From: Ochotona curzoniae
Lineage: Eukaryota; Chordata; Mammalia; Lagomorpha; Ochotonidae
Length of the DNA: 64,000 nucleotides
Assembly (NCBI RefSeq): GCF_017591425.1
Contig: NW_024466459.1
Coordinates: 9,052,001 to 9,116,000, forward strand
Direction of reading: 5' to 3'
The translations under genes and the position numbers were made by a program. A model generated the notes under the pieces. The model saw nothing but the letters and a program-made list of their open reading frames with translations. It did not search any database and was not told where the DNA came from. This document shows, in pieces, positions 1 to 15,130 of this stretch; position 1 is the stretch's first letter, and every line of letters starts with the position of its first letter.

Positions 1-3000
1 CACTCGGCCCCAGCCAGACTGCCCTCCTCAGCGGCAAAGCCACCTGTTGAAGGTGCTGTGTCCCCTACCAAAACCTGCCAAGCATCCAAGCTGGGAGCAT
101 CCGTGGAGAAGGAGGAGGAAGACTGGCTGACACATGCCTTGTCTCGGAAAAAGTCTCAAGTTCCGGCTAAAGAGGAGCGTGCTGAAGCCACCGGCAGCCC
201 GGATGCAGGCGAGACAGCTGTGCACGTCATTCCCAGCAGGTGACCAAAGGGGATGAGTCGTAAGTGACCACTGAGGCAGGAGGACAGGTCAGGCAAAGCT
301 GGGAGAGGCCATAGGAAGTGGTTTGTCACCAGAGCCCAGGAGTGGGGACCTGGTGGTATTGTGACAGCCAAGGATATCTCTAGGTGCCAGGGTGATGTGA
401 GGAAAGCAGAGACGAAAAGCAAAGCTGCTTCCCGCACGGGCCCTGACAGCCAGGACCAAGCTGAGCCTCAGCCTAGAGCTCAGCAATGCTGGGTGAGCTG
501 AGATGAGGTTCAGCTTCAGCTTCACTCCAGGGCGCGAGACGTGGCCAGTGCCATCCCCAGGACAGTGTGTGTTGGCCGCAGTGCAGCGGGTGCTGAGATG
601 GGGAGCAGGTGCCGGTGGGGAAGGGCCACCCACAGAGATAGTTCTGACAGGATGGTGGCACCAGAAGGGGGCTGAGCGCATGCCGGGGGCATCTTCATCC
701 CCCTAACCTGGGCTTGTGTCTCCCTCCTCCCACTCACTCTCAGCCAAGCTGTCCCTGGAGGGACCTCGGGAACAGCAGCCCACCAAGAAACCCTGACCGC
801 CAGGCCTGCAGCAGGCTCCATCCACAGCCGGAGCACAGCGTGAGTGGTAGCAGTGGCCCCTGCCCGGCCGGCGGTGTGGCATACAACACCTGCACCGGGT
901 CCATTGCTGCTTCTGGAAGCCAGCCCCATCCCCTCCAGCAGCTGTGAGGCTTGAACCTTTTCCTTTTTTTTTTAAGAAATTATTTATTTACTTGAAAGTC
1001 AGTTACAAAGACCAGAAGACAGACAGAGTGGTCTCGCGTCCACTGGTTTACTCTCCAGGGCTGGGTCAGCTAAAGCCAGGAGCCAGGAGCGTCTTCCTTG
1101 TCCCCCTACAAGGGTCATAGGGACCCAGAATACTTGGGTTGCCCTTGGCTGCTTCTCCCAGGCCAATCTCGGGGAACTGGATTGGAAGTGGAGCAGCCGA
1201 GACGTGACCGCAGGCAGTGGCTTTACCCCATGTGCCGCCGTGCCAGTCCCAGGGCCTGTGCTCTCAGCCACCTGTGCCAGCTTTTCCTGGGCACTCTGCA
1301 GCCCTGGAGTCCCCCTCTCACTTGTTCCCCCACAGAGCATCATTCACCCTGCTCTGTCCCTATGTCTTCAGGTCACCCGTGACTTGGAACCAGGCTGCCT
1401 TGGCCCCGCCAGCAGGTGACCCAAAAACAGGAGCTGCCCCTGGAGACCTCCCTGGTGCTGGTTTGTTTTCTGTTTTGGTTTGGGGGTTTCAGCTCCAGGT
1501 GAGGGAAGGACCTGGCAGCTGGTGATAGGGGGTTAGACATGAATGGTGTTGGAAACTTCTGGGCCTCTTCCTACTCATTCCCTGCTTTCATGTTGCAGAG
1601 CCCACGGGTGTCTTCCCGAGTACCCAGGAACACACAGGGCTCCCTCTACCTGTCCAGGTGGGTCTCACAGCCAGAGGCAGCACTGGCAGTTAGACCTGGC
1701 ACCCTGCTGGAAAAAAGCCTGCCACATGTGTCTAGTGTGACACCAGCCGGCTCCTGCAGCATCCCCTGCCAGCACCTTCCTAGACTTTAAATCTTGCAAT
1801 CTTCCCGTGCCAGGCTGAAGGGGCCGCTGAAGTGGAGCTGGGGGCCAGGGCTGACCGTGTCCTTGCTCCACCTGGAAAGCCTCCTCTGTTCTGCTGTTAC
1901 CCTCTTCCTCCTCTTATTCCCTTGGCGGCTATCACCTTTGACTCATGGGCCCAAGAGGCATGGCCCAGGAGACGGTGGGTGGGGGAGCTTGCAGAACTGC
2001 ATGAGTGTCTCACGTGGCCTGAGAGCAAAGACCTGTGTCACAGTTGAGACTTGGCCCCGTCTTGGGCCCTGGGGACCCCTCTTGGGCGAGAAGGGGGCTG
2101 CTTTTCCTGATCAGGCCTCAAGGGGGCAGTGTGCTGCTGAGCACTCAGCGGCAGCAACCAAGGCCCTGCTAGGACTGGGCCCAGGCCAGGGCTGGGACTC
2201 AGCCGGACTCTTGACCCCGCCTGACTGGCACATCTACTTTTCCTGCAGCCCCTGATCCCAGAGTCCCTGGCACGGAACTTGCTGCTAGGCACAGAGTACC
2301 AAAAGCAACTCCTGGCAACTCAGGTGCAGCTCCAGGGAGGCACCACCCAACTCCAAGCTGAGCTGCTGCAAAGCCAGGCCCGGCTGGCAGAGCTGGAGGC
2401 GCAGGTGAGGTCCCCAGGGCAGGGCTGGGAGGTGGGGAGAAACAAGGGGCAGATATCATGCCAGGCTGGAAGGCACAGCAGCCAGGAGCACAGAGGTGAG
2501 GCTTCCCCTCCCCCCCACGCCCCCGGCCCTCGCAGGTGCGGAAGCTGCAGCTGGAACGGACTCAGCACGGGCTGCTGCTGGAGAGCCTGCAGCAGCGGCA
2601 CCAGGCTGACCTGGAGCTCATTGAGAGCGCCCACAGGTACCTGTGGCATCCTCCCGGGGAAGGGGGCCCACACCGACATGCTGGGAGAGGCCCTCTAGGT
2701 GGGTGTCCCTCTGTGAGCAGAAGCCGTGTCAAGATGCTTGAAACAACCTACGAGCAGCGGGAAGAGCGGCTCCGGCGAGAGAACGAGGAGCTGGCAGCCC
2801 GGTGTGTGTCGCAGCGCCAGGAGGCCGAGCAGGCCCGCGCGGAGCTCACGGCCCAGCACCAGCGGCGTTTGGCCACCGCTGTACAGGAGAAGGACCAGGA
2901 GGTGGAGCGGCTGCGGGAGCTGCAGCGGTGAGGGCTTCGGGGTGCGGGCTGGGGCAGCACGCAGCCTGCGTCAGCTTAGGTTAGCACACTTGGCAGGAAG

Positions 3001-6000
3001 AGGCCCGGGGAAGACTTGTAGCTGAGAAGGTGCTCAGGGGAGTGCCGGCGTGGGCCAGGCCTCCGTAGTACCTCTGCAGCCAGCCTGTCAGGATTGCGGG
3101 TCCCTTTGCCTGTGGACAGAGGCCCCTGCTACGTAAGAGAAGGATTCTCTTGACGCACTAGGCAGGTGGAACAGAGAAGCTGGGGAGACCAAGGCAGCGC
3201 CCCAGAGAGGAGGAGATGTGCCGGAAGCCAGCTTCCGCTGGGGCCTGCTGCGGTGGGTGTGCCTCCAGCCCCGTGGCAACCCTGAGCACCCCATCCCACC
3301 CAGCATGTCCATCTTGGAAATGCGCAAGGACCACGAGGAGCAGCTGCAGCGGCTGAAGTTGCTCAAGGACCAGGAGATTGACGCCGTGACTAGTGCCACC
3401 TCCCACACGCGGTGCGTGCCACGAGTGCCTGAGGCCCGCAGCCTGGGCTGAGAGCCCCAGCTCGGACTGACCCGCTGCTCTTCCAGGTCCCTCAACGGCG
3501 TCATCGAGCAGATGGAGAAGTTCTCCAGCAGCCTGAATGAGCTCTCCTCCCGCGTGGAGGCCTCACACCTCACTGCCTCCCAGGAGTGGGAGCTGGGCGC
3601 CCGGCAGCGCGATGAGCAGCTCCGAGGTACCGGCGACCCACCTCCTGGCAGGGGCAGGGAGGGCTGGGGACATGGCACTGAGCACCTGCCGGGCCCCCAG
3701 TGCTGCAGGAGCGGCTGGGCCGGCAGCAACGGGACATGGAGGAGGAGCGCAGCCAGCTGCAGGCAGTGATCGGGAAGATGGAGGCGCGCCTGAGTGAGCA
3801 GAACAGGCTCCTGGAGCAGGTGAGCGTCCCACACAGCGCCCCCGCCACTGCCCTCCTCAGCCTGCCCGCATATCTCACACCCCACGCCCTCGCCCTCCTC
3901 AGCCTGCCCCGCACGCCCCTGCCCCCCGCCACTGCCCTCCTCAGCCTGCCCCCATGTCTCACACCCCACGCCCCCCCCTCCTCAGCCGGCCCCCACACAC
4001 ACACCCCACATCCCCTGCCCCCACCCTCCTCAGCATGGTCCCACTTGCCCCTTCTTGCCCTCCACTCCCCGCAGCCCCTGCCCAGTCTTGAGCTCACAGG
4101 AGCCACTGGCTTTGACCAGCATACAAAATCCTGGACCCTCAGCCCTGACTGCTCAGCTCCCACCCCCATCAGCTCCCTCCATGCCCTCCCGTACCTTCCC
4201 GGCACACAAGCTGGCCTCTAGCACTGCCCCAGCTTCCTCCGTCAGGGCAGGCACGTTGGGACTCCCTGCTGTCTTTCAAGCGTCCTGAAGTAATGTCTCT
4301 TTGAACTGGATTCAAACGCGTTTTATTCAAAAAAAGCAAAATTCAGGAAATATTAGGAAATAAAAATGACCACTAGTCAGGAATGCCACTGACACGATGC
4401 GGGTCCCATAGCCATGCCAACGGGCAGCCTCCCCTCCCGAGACTGTACCCGTTCTCTTCCTGCAGCTGGGCCCAGGAGGCTTTGCAGGTCTGGGAGAAGG
4501 AGGAGTTAGTGGTGCTAGGTGGGTGTGCACAGCTCGCAGCGCAGGGGACCACCGCTCTTGCCCTTCCCCTGCAGGAGCGCTGGCGAGTGAATGCCGAGCA
4601 GTCCAAAGCCGAGAGCACACAGCGCGCCCTGGAGGAGCAGAGGAAGGTCATGGCTCAGCAACTGGCCATGGAGCGGGCAGAGCTGGACAGGGCCAAGGTG
4701 AGTGCCACCCGGCACCCAGCCGCTGACCACCACCACCACCCCCTGCCACCCCGGGGACACCGAGGCCGTTCCGCCCACACAGAGCGCCCTGCTGGAGGAG
4801 CAGAAGTCCGTGATGGACAAGTGCGCCGAGGAGCGGCGGCGCCTGGCAGCCGAGTGGGCAGACTTCTTCACACAGCAGAAGCTGAGCAAGGAGCGGGAGG
4901 CACGGGAGGTGGAGCGGGCGCTGCAGGCAGACAGCCAGCGGGAGGGTGCCCTCGTCACCCTGGCCAAGGTAGGGCTCACGCCTCCAGCAGGGAGGAGGCT
5001 TCCTGGCTTGGGAGAGAGGGTCCTGGTCACAGCTGGCCAGGGAAACCACAGCCATTGCATCTCACCGTAAGGTGTTGTGTGATCCATGTTGCCCCATGCG
5101 GTCCTCTGGGCAGACCCCGGACTTGGATCCTACAGGCTGAGCCTGCCTCAGTCACATAGCTTGTGGGGACAGCCCCAAGCTTGTGCCTCAATCTCCTCGA
5201 GGTGAAGGAGGCCCCAGAATTCTGGCCCGGGCCTGGCACAGCCTCAAGCGGTAAGTTGGCCAAGCCTGCGCTGTCTCCAGGAGCAGGCGGAGCTCAAGAT
5301 CAAGGCCAGCGAGCTCCGGGCCAAGGAGGAGCAGCTGGCGGCCGAGCGGGAGGCCGTGGAGCGCGAGCGGCAGGAGCTGCGGCTGGAGAAGGAGAGGGTG
5401 AAGGCTTCCGCCCTGCGCCTGCAGCTCCGCACGGAGGAGGTGGAGAGCATGAGCAAGGTGGGGCTGGGCTGCGGGCTGCAAGCCCCGGCCGTCCTCCCAT
5501 CCCGGCCAGCCCTCACCCAGAGTCCTGCCTGCAGGTGGCCTCGGCCAAGTACGAGGACGGGGAGCGGGCACTGCATGAGGCCCGGCAGGCGCAGTCGGAG
5601 CAGCAGGCCCGGCTGCAGGCGGTGCAGCAGCAGCAGGAGCGGTTGCGGCAGCAGGAGCAACACATGCACCAAGTGAGAGCCCGCCCGTTTGGCCGCTGTC
5701 GTCCACCCGCTCAGCCACCAGAACCCCCCGTGCTACCCCCCAGACTCCTGCCATCACAGCTCATGCTTCTCTCTGGGTCTGTGACAGGAGCAACTGAAAC
5801 TGGCACAGCAGAGGGTGCAGCTCGACCGGATCCAACAGGACGTGCCCTCCAGTCTTGCCCGGCTGCTTCCCAGGCCCCGGGGCCCCGTAGCCCCCAGCCT
5901 GCACGGTAAATGGCCCCACCAGTCCACGGCACACAGGGCCTCCTCACTGCTCAGGTTAGGGGCCTTAAGATTTATTTATTTGAGAAACAGCAACATGGGC

Positions 6001-8443
6001 CCAGCGCTGTGGCCTAGTGGCTGGAGTCTTTGCCTTGCACGCACTAGGACCCCATGAGGGTGCCGGTTCTAATCCTGGCATCCCCACTTGCCATTGCAAC
6101 CACTTGGGGAGTGAATAACTGTCTCTCCTCCTCTCTGTGTGTCTGACTTTCCAGTGAAAATGAATAAATATTTGGGGGAAAATGAAAGGAAGAAAAAAAC
6201 AGGTGCAAACAGAGAGGAGAGATTTTTTTTTTCATGCTTGATCAGCCAGAAAGGCTGAGGGGCAATGAGAAAATATTTCAAAGTTGTATCTATTTGAGAG
6301 TCATAGTTAGAGAGAGGAAAAGACACAGGGCTTCCACCCACTGGATCACCCTGCACAGGGCCACAGGGACAGGGCTGGGTAAGCACAGCCAGGAGCTTCA
6401 TCTGGTCTCCCCCAGGAGTGGCAGGCGCCCACCCAGGCCGGCCTCTGCTGCTTCCGAGGTGCACCAGCAGGGAGCTGGATGGGAAGCAGAGCAGCCAAGA
6501 CTCAAAGCAGGAACTCAGATGACTGACGCCAGCACCACAGGTGGCAGCTTAACCCACTGCACCTCCACCCTGGCCCCATCTTGTCGTTGCCTTTGGACAC
6601 CTATGATACATGTAAGCTAGAGAAAGTAATCAGAAATGGAGGAGAAAAAAAGCTCATTTTACAAGTATCCCCTCAGCTGTGGTCTCAAATCTGGAGAGAA
6701 ACACCACTACTGCTGTGGGCACTGCTGTGCGTCGGTACAAAGAACAGCTGGGGTGTTTTGTTGCTGTTGTTTTGTTTTATTTTGTTTTTTAAGAGTATCT
6801 GAATAACCTAAAAATTTTGTTTTTATTTATTTGTAAGGCAGAGTTACCTAGAGAGAGACAGAGACTTCATCCCCTGGTTCACCCCCCAGATGGTCACAGT
6901 GGCTGCGGCTGGACGGGCCAAAGCCAGGAGCTTCTCCCAGGCCTCCCGTGTGGGGGCAGGGACCCGAGCACCTGGCCATTCTGCACTGCTTCCCTGTGCC
7001 TCCTAGCACGGGGCCGGGTGGAAGTAGAGCAGCTGGGACACGAACAGGCACCCACAGGACCCAGTGCTTGGAAGGCAAGGATTTTAGCCACTGAGCCATC
7101 ATACAGACCACACTATTAATTTTTGTAAAGGTTTATTTATTTATTTATTTATTTGTAACTTAGGGCTACATAGAGGAGGAGACAGATTTCCCTTCTGCCA
7201 GTTCACTCTGCAATGGCTGCAGTGGCAGGGGCTGGGCCAGGCCAAAGCCAGAAGTCCAGAGCTTTTTCCAGATGTCCTGCATAGATGTCGGGACCCAGTC
7301 ATTCCAGCCGTCCTCCACTGCTTTCTCAGGCCCATGAGCAGGGAGCTGGGTGAAGTGGGAGTTGAATTGGCACCCATAAGGGATGCTAGCTCCACAGGCC
7401 ACATTGTACCATGCTGTGGGGCAGCGCTGAGCCCTTGAGAGGGCCTGTAACCGACCTTGAGGTACATGTGTGCAGGTTTGCTGGGTGATCCCTCCCCGGG
7501 CACGCCCATTCCCATCTGAGGACCCTGTGGTCCCCAAGGCCAGCAGCTCCATGCTGGGAACCTTCGTCCATACGTCCCTGCCCCTTGCCCCGTCGTTTCC
7601 TTCCAGTCAGTTCCTGCAGACGTGTCTGGCAGAAGCATGTTCCCCAGGCTTTTCTGAGTGTTTGGGAGCTGGCCCCGGGGCTCAGCCGGGACCCTGACCT
7701 GACTCCCGCCTGGCCGTTCCAGCTCCTGTTGCTGTGGCCCCCAGCTGCAGCCAGCCCCCTGCCGGCCCGGACCCTGCACACCTCTACGCCCGTCTGCTGC
7801 TGCTGAGGCACACAGCTGAGCAGGTGGGTGGCATCGCCCTTGGGTCCCCTGCTCATGTTGGGGACAAGCAGAGCCCCTCCAGCTCAAGACAGACGCGACA
7901 GGGAGCATACTGGGGCCGTGAGGGGCAGGCAGAAGACAGCACGCCGGGGTCGTGGGGGCGGGAGACAGGACACAGAGCCAGGGAGACCCCCACCTGCAGC
8001 CCCCGGCTCTGTGCAACACTGTCGGCCCAGGTCAGAGGTGTCAGCCCAAGAGCGTGGCCTGAGTGCTCAGTGCTGCAGGCCTCGCTGCTCTGTGAGCTCT
8101 GACCCCCCCACCCAGGGGACGGAGGCTGAGGCTGAGACAGGAAGTGGTGAGTTGCTAAGCTCTGCAGCCCATGGGGTCCTCACTGGTGTGAACACCTCTT
8201 CTATATGCCCGGGCTCTCCTCTGCATGCCCCCCTGCCTGCTGCCCCTCGCCCCCAGCCCCAGGCTGAGCCAGGGAGTGGTTAGGGAGGGGACACCCGCGG
8301 CCCGGGGGTGCACCTCTCAGCTCGCAGAGATGTGACCGCTCTCCGGATCTGCCTGGCAGGACCGTGACTTCCTGGAGAATGAGCAATTCTTCCTGGAGAC
8401 CCTGAAGAAGGCCTCGTACAACCTGCCCTCCCACTCAGCCTGA
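1..8443 (+). CDS. FBF1: FBF1, Fas-binding factor 1 (3' part of gene, 17 coding exons)
   Basis: Transition-fibre protein at the base of cilia, needed for docking and entry of intraflagellar transport particles (family knowledge). Coding exons: 1-239 (cut by the window edge), 744-839, 1372-1460, 1599-1657, 2249-2404, 2536-2636, 2721-2927, 3304-3411, 3487-3626, 3701-3819, 4575-4697, 4783-4968, 5281-5457, 5535-5672, 5788-5905, 7723-7823, 8360-8443. The frame stays open across every junction and gives the C-terminal 746 residues plus TGA. The first exons encode a low-complexity stretch including EEEDWLTHALSRKKSQ. From about 2249 the protein is an almost unbroken Q/E/R/L-rich coiled coil (for example LLQSQARLAELEAQ and RRRLAAEWADFFTQQKLS), and it ends FLETLKKASYNLPSHSA. 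This matches the human FBF1 C-terminus as I recall it. The donor of exon 1372-1460 is gtttgt; an upstream gtgctg donor at 1455 would keep the same phase but remove two residues that human retains. Confidence 0.95.
960..1260 (-). mobile_element. C-type SINE, FBF1 intron
   Basis: Starts with a T-rich tract and ttatttatttacttgaaag, then carries the ggttta..tctcc, agccaggagccaggagc and ggaactggattggaagtggagc blocks in reverse orientation. Diverged from the copies further right. Boundaries are approximate. Confidence 0.75.
3835..4035 (+). repeat. ~42-bp minisatellite in an FBF1 intron, about 5 copies
   Basis: The block ccctcctcag recurs at 3851, 3893, 3935, 3976 and 4024, so the period is about 41-48 bp. 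The sequence is very C-rich. It lies in the intron between FBF1 exons 3701-3819 and 4575-4697, directly behind the donor. Confidence 0.8.
5994..6178 (+). mobile_element. C-type SINE, internally deleted, FBF1 intron
   Basis: The head gggcccagcgctgtggccta and the tail ggggagtgaataactgtctc are both present, but the central ~150 bp is missing. It appears to lie inside an older reverse copy, whose first ~25 bp (5965-5990) precede it. Confidence 0.75.
6262..6575 (-). mobile_element. C-type SINE, older copy, FBF1 intron
   Basis: Reverse orientation: atttgagagtcatagttaga, aggagcttcatctgg, cagcagggagctggatggga, then cactgcacctccaccctggccc at the head end. Probably the remainder of the element interrupted by the forward copy at 5994-6178. 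Confidence 0.75.
6800..7112 (-). mobile_element. C-type SINE, FBF1 intron
   Basis: Begins ttttatttatttgtaaggca, continues with ccccctggttcacccccc and aaagccaggagcttctccca, and ends attttagccactgagccatc. Essentially full length, in reverse orientation. Confidence 0.85.
7125..7428 (-). mobile_element. C-type SINE, FBF1 intron
   Basis: Begins with a (TTTA)n tract, has cagttcactctgcaatggct and gagcagggagctgggtgaag, and ends near 7428. Directly abuts the previous SINE in the same orientation. Confidence 0.8.
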
Positions 8444-9435
8444 CAGCCATCCACAGGGAGTGCCTGTCCACGGGGGGTGTGTCCTCACCAGAGCACACCC
8501 TGCTGCCTTCGTGCCCTGCCAAGGCTGGTCCTGCCTCACTACAGCTCGTCCTCACTGACACCGCACCCGCAAGGTGCAGCGGCCATGGGGGCCTCATGCC
8601 GCAGCAGTCTCACCAGTCTGGACCCACCTACCGCAGGCATCTGGCGCACCCTAAGGGTCTGAACCCAGTGAACACCCCAACTCCTGCCAGGTCCATAGGC
8701 AGAGGGGCGTGAGGTCCCCGGCATGGGGGCCACTATAACCTTCTGGCCCTTCTACTGAGGGGTCCCCTCCTTAACGATGACACAGAAAAGGCTCTTCTGA
8801 CCTCGTGGAGAGATGGCAAGAGGGCTGAGCTTCTGGGGGTGGGGAGACTGTGCTGCTGCTGCGCCAGCAGGGGCCACCCTTCAGTGTGCCACACTCTCCA
8901 GCTTGTGCCAAGTCCTGGCCACACTCTTGCGCAGCCCAAGCAACCGACTGGCTGAGCGCCCCCAGCTGGCTTCTGGCCTTTGCCTGCGCCTCCAGGTGCT
9001 CGCCAGTCAGGGTGGGAGCAGTGGGAGGGACCCTGAGAGCTGCTGTCCACCTGCCCGAAGCCACAGCTCGGCAAGAAGGAAGGTTCTGCAGCGGGATTGT
9101 GCCCCATGGCGGGGACAGAGGACCGGGCCTGCAAGGGTCACACCACCCAGTAGCTGCCGCCTGCTCCTCTGCCAGGCCAGCCAGGGGTCCAGAGTCTGGG
9201 TGACTGCCCAGCCGACCCAGGGCACACTGGCTCAGCTAGGCCCACGGGCTCCTAAGCCTCTGGCGGGAAGCCTTTCCCATGTTCTGGCAGAGGAAAGCAC
9301 ACGTGTGTGGAGAGGCCGAGAGGGCTCAGGGCAGCGGCGTGTCCATCATTTGCCTTGGGCACAGCTGTCAGGCCTGTGTCGTTCAGCGAGTTACACTACA
9401 GGCTGTGGAGCCATTAAATCAATATATTCCTAACA
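8444..9435 (+). other. FBF1: FBF1 3' untranslated region
   Basis: This stretch runs from the FBF1 stop codon to a candidate ATTAAA signal at 9413 and has no coding continuation. It is moderately GC-rich, unique-looking sequence with no clear SINE until about 9436. The end is inferred from the signal only. Confidence 0.6.
9413..9418 (+). terminator. FBF1: Candidate poly(A) signal of FBF1 (ATTAAA)
   Basis: ATTAAA lies about 970 bases after the FBF1 stop and just before a SINE. I saw no AATAAA between the stop and this point. It is the second most common mammalian poly(A) hexamer. Confidence 0.5.
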
Positions 9436-9672
9436 TCTGGATTTTTTATTTGTTTGAAAAGGGACATATAGAGATTTTCCGTCCTCTGCTTCCCCCCTTC
9501 CCTTCCCCTAAACAGACACAGTGGCCAGGGCCTTTCTCCAGGTCTCCCACACGGCTGATAGGGCCAAACACTTGGGCCATCCCCTGCTGCTTTCCCAGGG
9601 GCGTTAGCAGGGAGCTGGATTGGGAGTGGTGAAGCCAGACATGAGCTGGTGCCCTCATGGGATGCTGGCATA
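9436..9672 (-). mobile_element. C-type SINE after the FBF1 gene
   Basis: Reverse copy from ggattttttatttgtttgaa to gtgccctcatgggatgctgg. The 5' head beyond that point is missing. Confidence 0.8.
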
Positions 9673-11110
9673 GTTATTTACTTCAATATCTGTTGATTAA
9701 AGAGGCAGAGATTGCATCCATCCACTACATTCATTTCTCAAACGCCCACAACAGCCAGGGCTGGCTGGCCCCACAGCGGCGGGCAGGGAAGGTACTGCGG
9801 GTAACTTCCTCCTCGGGACACAAGGGGTCAGGGACACAGGTGCACTGAGCAGTGTCTATGGCAGTAACAGGAAACCGGACTCAGGAGTGGGGCAGGACTC
9901 AGCAGGCACTGCCGTGGGCCGCAGGCGTCCTCGCGGTTCACCAGTGGCTGGCTTCCTTGGCAGCAACCCACAGAGCTTGTACTTCTCTATTCGCTATTTG
10001 CCAGAAAGACTAGTCCCCGAGGGCAGCTATTCCATCAAGTCCAACTTGTAAAGTGGATGGCCCAGCGCAGGCTCCTCCGGCCACGGGCACCACAGAGCCA
10101 GCACAAGGGAATGACCACATTGCTGCTTCCAGGGAAGTGACAGGGAGTGCGCCCTCTGGTGGAGCACAGCCCCTGGAGGAGCAGAGTTCTGGTGCTGGCT
10201 GAGGGCACGGCAGGCACCAGTTCCGGTGCTGCTGACATCAGGAGGGACATACCACGTTCCCTGAGAGCACACCGTCGGATCTGCACCAGAAGTGGGGGCC
10301 TCAGGTGGACAGGCTGTCTTGGGGCAGCTGGCACTTGGTCCCTAGGGTCGTGTGATGTGACTTTAGGAGCAGGGAAGATGGCTTTGGGTGTCTCCTTAGA
10401 AACATGTGGCCTTTGAGCATCTGCTTGTTGGAAATGCAGTGCCCGTCCTCTGGCTCGCTCCCCAACGTCCCCAGCAGCTGGGGCTGGGCAGGCGGGATTC
10501 AGTCTGGATCTCCCACCCGAATGGCAGAGGACCAGCCATCTGAGTCCAAGCCTACTGCCCTCCAGGGGGCTGCCTCAGCAGGAAACTGTGTCTGGTAACA
10601 GAACCTGGCGCCAAGGTCTGCTCCAAGACCGTGACCTTTAATGGTTATTGTTAAGATCTGTTTTTCATATTGGAAAGGCAGATTTTTGGATAGAAGGAGA
10701 AAGATCTCCTATCCACTGGTTCACTTGCCAAATGACCACAATGGTTAGAACTGAGCCAGGACCTTCTTCCAGTTTCCCACGCGGGTACAGGGTCCCAAGG
10801 CTTTGGGCCGTCCTCGACTGCTTTCCCAGGCCACAGGCAGGGAGCTGGATGGGAAGTGGAGCTGCCGGGACACAAACTGGCGCCCATTTGGGATCCCGGG
10901 GCACTTGATGATGGAGGATTAGCCTGTTGAGCCACAGTGCCTCCGATGCTGCAGGGTTCTGGTCCGGCTGTCCACCGCCTGCCAGAGCCTATTCCAGACA
11001 CGACCTCCTGTTAACAGCGCCGCAAGGTAAGCACAGCGGCCCCTTCCTCTCCAAGTGCGGAAACTGCAAGTAGCCACAAACAAGGTCCTAATCCGGAACC
11101 CTGCGGGGCT
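9673..11110. other. FBF1-MRPL38 intergenic stretch
   Basis: Apart from the SINE at 10645-10948 I see no gene here. The short reading frames lack splice context and resemblance to known proteins. The base composition is ordinary. Confidence 0.6.
10645..10948 (-). mobile_element. C-type SINE upstream of MRPL38
   Basis: Reverse copy from ttaagatctgtttttcatat through cacaggcagggagctggatg to gattagcctgttgagccaca. Near full length. Confidence 0.85.
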
Positions 11111-11310
11111 CAGGACGTTCACGTAGAAGGGCGAGCGCCGCCTGGTGGCCGACTGCTGGCAGCCCCGCCCCGCCGCACAGAGGCCGCCTCCGGGGGCGGG
11201 GCCTGGGACGGGAGGGGTTTCGGGGAAAGGGGCGGGGCCTTACCCCGGCGTTCAGGCGTCGCCGCGGCCACCTGCGTCGGGGTCCTAGCGGCGGCAGAGG
11301 CGGCCCAAAG
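11110..11310 (+). promoter_or_regulatory. MRPL38: MRPL38 CpG-island promoter
   Basis: CpG-dense sequence lies directly before the MRPL38 ATG, with two GGGGCGGGGC Sp1-type boxes near 11193-11202 and 11229-11238. There is no TATA box, as is usual for a housekeeping mitochondrial ribosomal gene. The transcription start is not determinable from sequence. Confidence 0.7.
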
Positions 11311-14182
<2,872 letters not shown>

Positions 14183-14244
14183 GGGACGGCGTCCACTGCG
14201 GGCAGGGAGGGAAGGGGGCGCCCCGGGGCTGCGGCTGGAGTGGG

Positions 14245-14250
14245 AATAAA
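14245..14250 (+). terminator. MRPL38: Poly(A) signal of MRPL38 (AATAAA)
   Basis: AATAAA sits 63 bases after the MRPL38 stop and is followed by a GT-rich stretch (ggtttctc, ctggtctgcg). This gives a very short 3' UTR. Confidence 0.85.
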
Positions 14251-14270
14251 GATGGTTTCTCCCCCACCCT

Positions 14271-15130
14271 GGTCTGCGCACCTGTTCCTGGCAGGCCCCC
14301 TGGAGGGGCCAGGGTCAGAAGGGGCTCGGCCTCCTGGCCACAGGGGTGTCGGTCTCACCACCAGTGACCGGAAGGAGGATTCAAAGGAGAAAGCAGGCAG
14401 TGGCCGTGGCTGCCCCCACAGCTCCGAGGGAGATAGACCAGCCCGAGTTTCAGGGTTCAGGGTGGTGGCAGGCCCTGGGCTATGCGGTGTGGCAGTGTGT
14501 CTCCTAGGCTTTGGGACACACCTCCCCAGAGGGACAGGACAGAACTGGCAGCCTCTTAGAAAGGCCTTAGCCCACACAGCACTGCGCAGGGAGGCCCAGA
14601 ATCACACAGTGGGTGAGGCCCCAGTCACCCCAAAGACAGGCTCCAGGGCACCTCCCTCAAGAGGGACGCCCCCGAGGGAGGGGCTGGCCAGTGGGCTGCT
14701 GGACAGGGCAAGGCTCCCCAGTGCCCTTGTAAGGCGCCTTCAGCAGTACCGCCACTGTTGCCTGCCGTCTCTTGGCGACCAGAAATTTCCATCTTGCTGT
14801 TTACTTTAAATGAACCAAAATTAGGTGAGCCCAGAGAAGGGAGACACCCCAACTGGCAACAGCCTGAAGAACCTGCTCCAACAGCAGCAGGTCACCGCGG
14901 GTCAGCAGCCTTATCTGCGGCCTGAGCCCCACTCCAGTCCACCATGTGCCCCGCGCTCGAGGCCCAGACACTGAGGGGTCCCCCCGGAGAGCCCCGGGCC
15001 CCAGCCTGCTCTGATTCTTAAAGGCAGGGCCTCTGGTCCGCCCAACGGGACCCCAGAGCCAGTTCGCCTCCCAGCTGGGATTGCCAGAGGGTCAAGGTCG
15101 GGGGAGAACCGCGAACCCTGCGCAGGCCCG
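14271..15130. other. MRPL38-TRIM65 intergenic stretch
   Basis: Unique, GC-rich sequence without recognisable gene or repeat. The 189-codon open frame at 14240-14809 on the plus strand begins inside the MRPL38 3' UTR and resembles nothing I know. Confidence 0.5.

Noticed and set aside
3088..3969. 293-codon minus-strand open frame across FBF1
   Set aside because: It is the shadow of FBF1 exons and the C-rich intronic minisatellite read backwards.
14240..14809. 189-codon open frame between MRPL38 and TRIM65
   Set aside because: It begins within the MRPL38 3' UTR, lacks similarity to any family I know, and has no promoter or poly(A) context.
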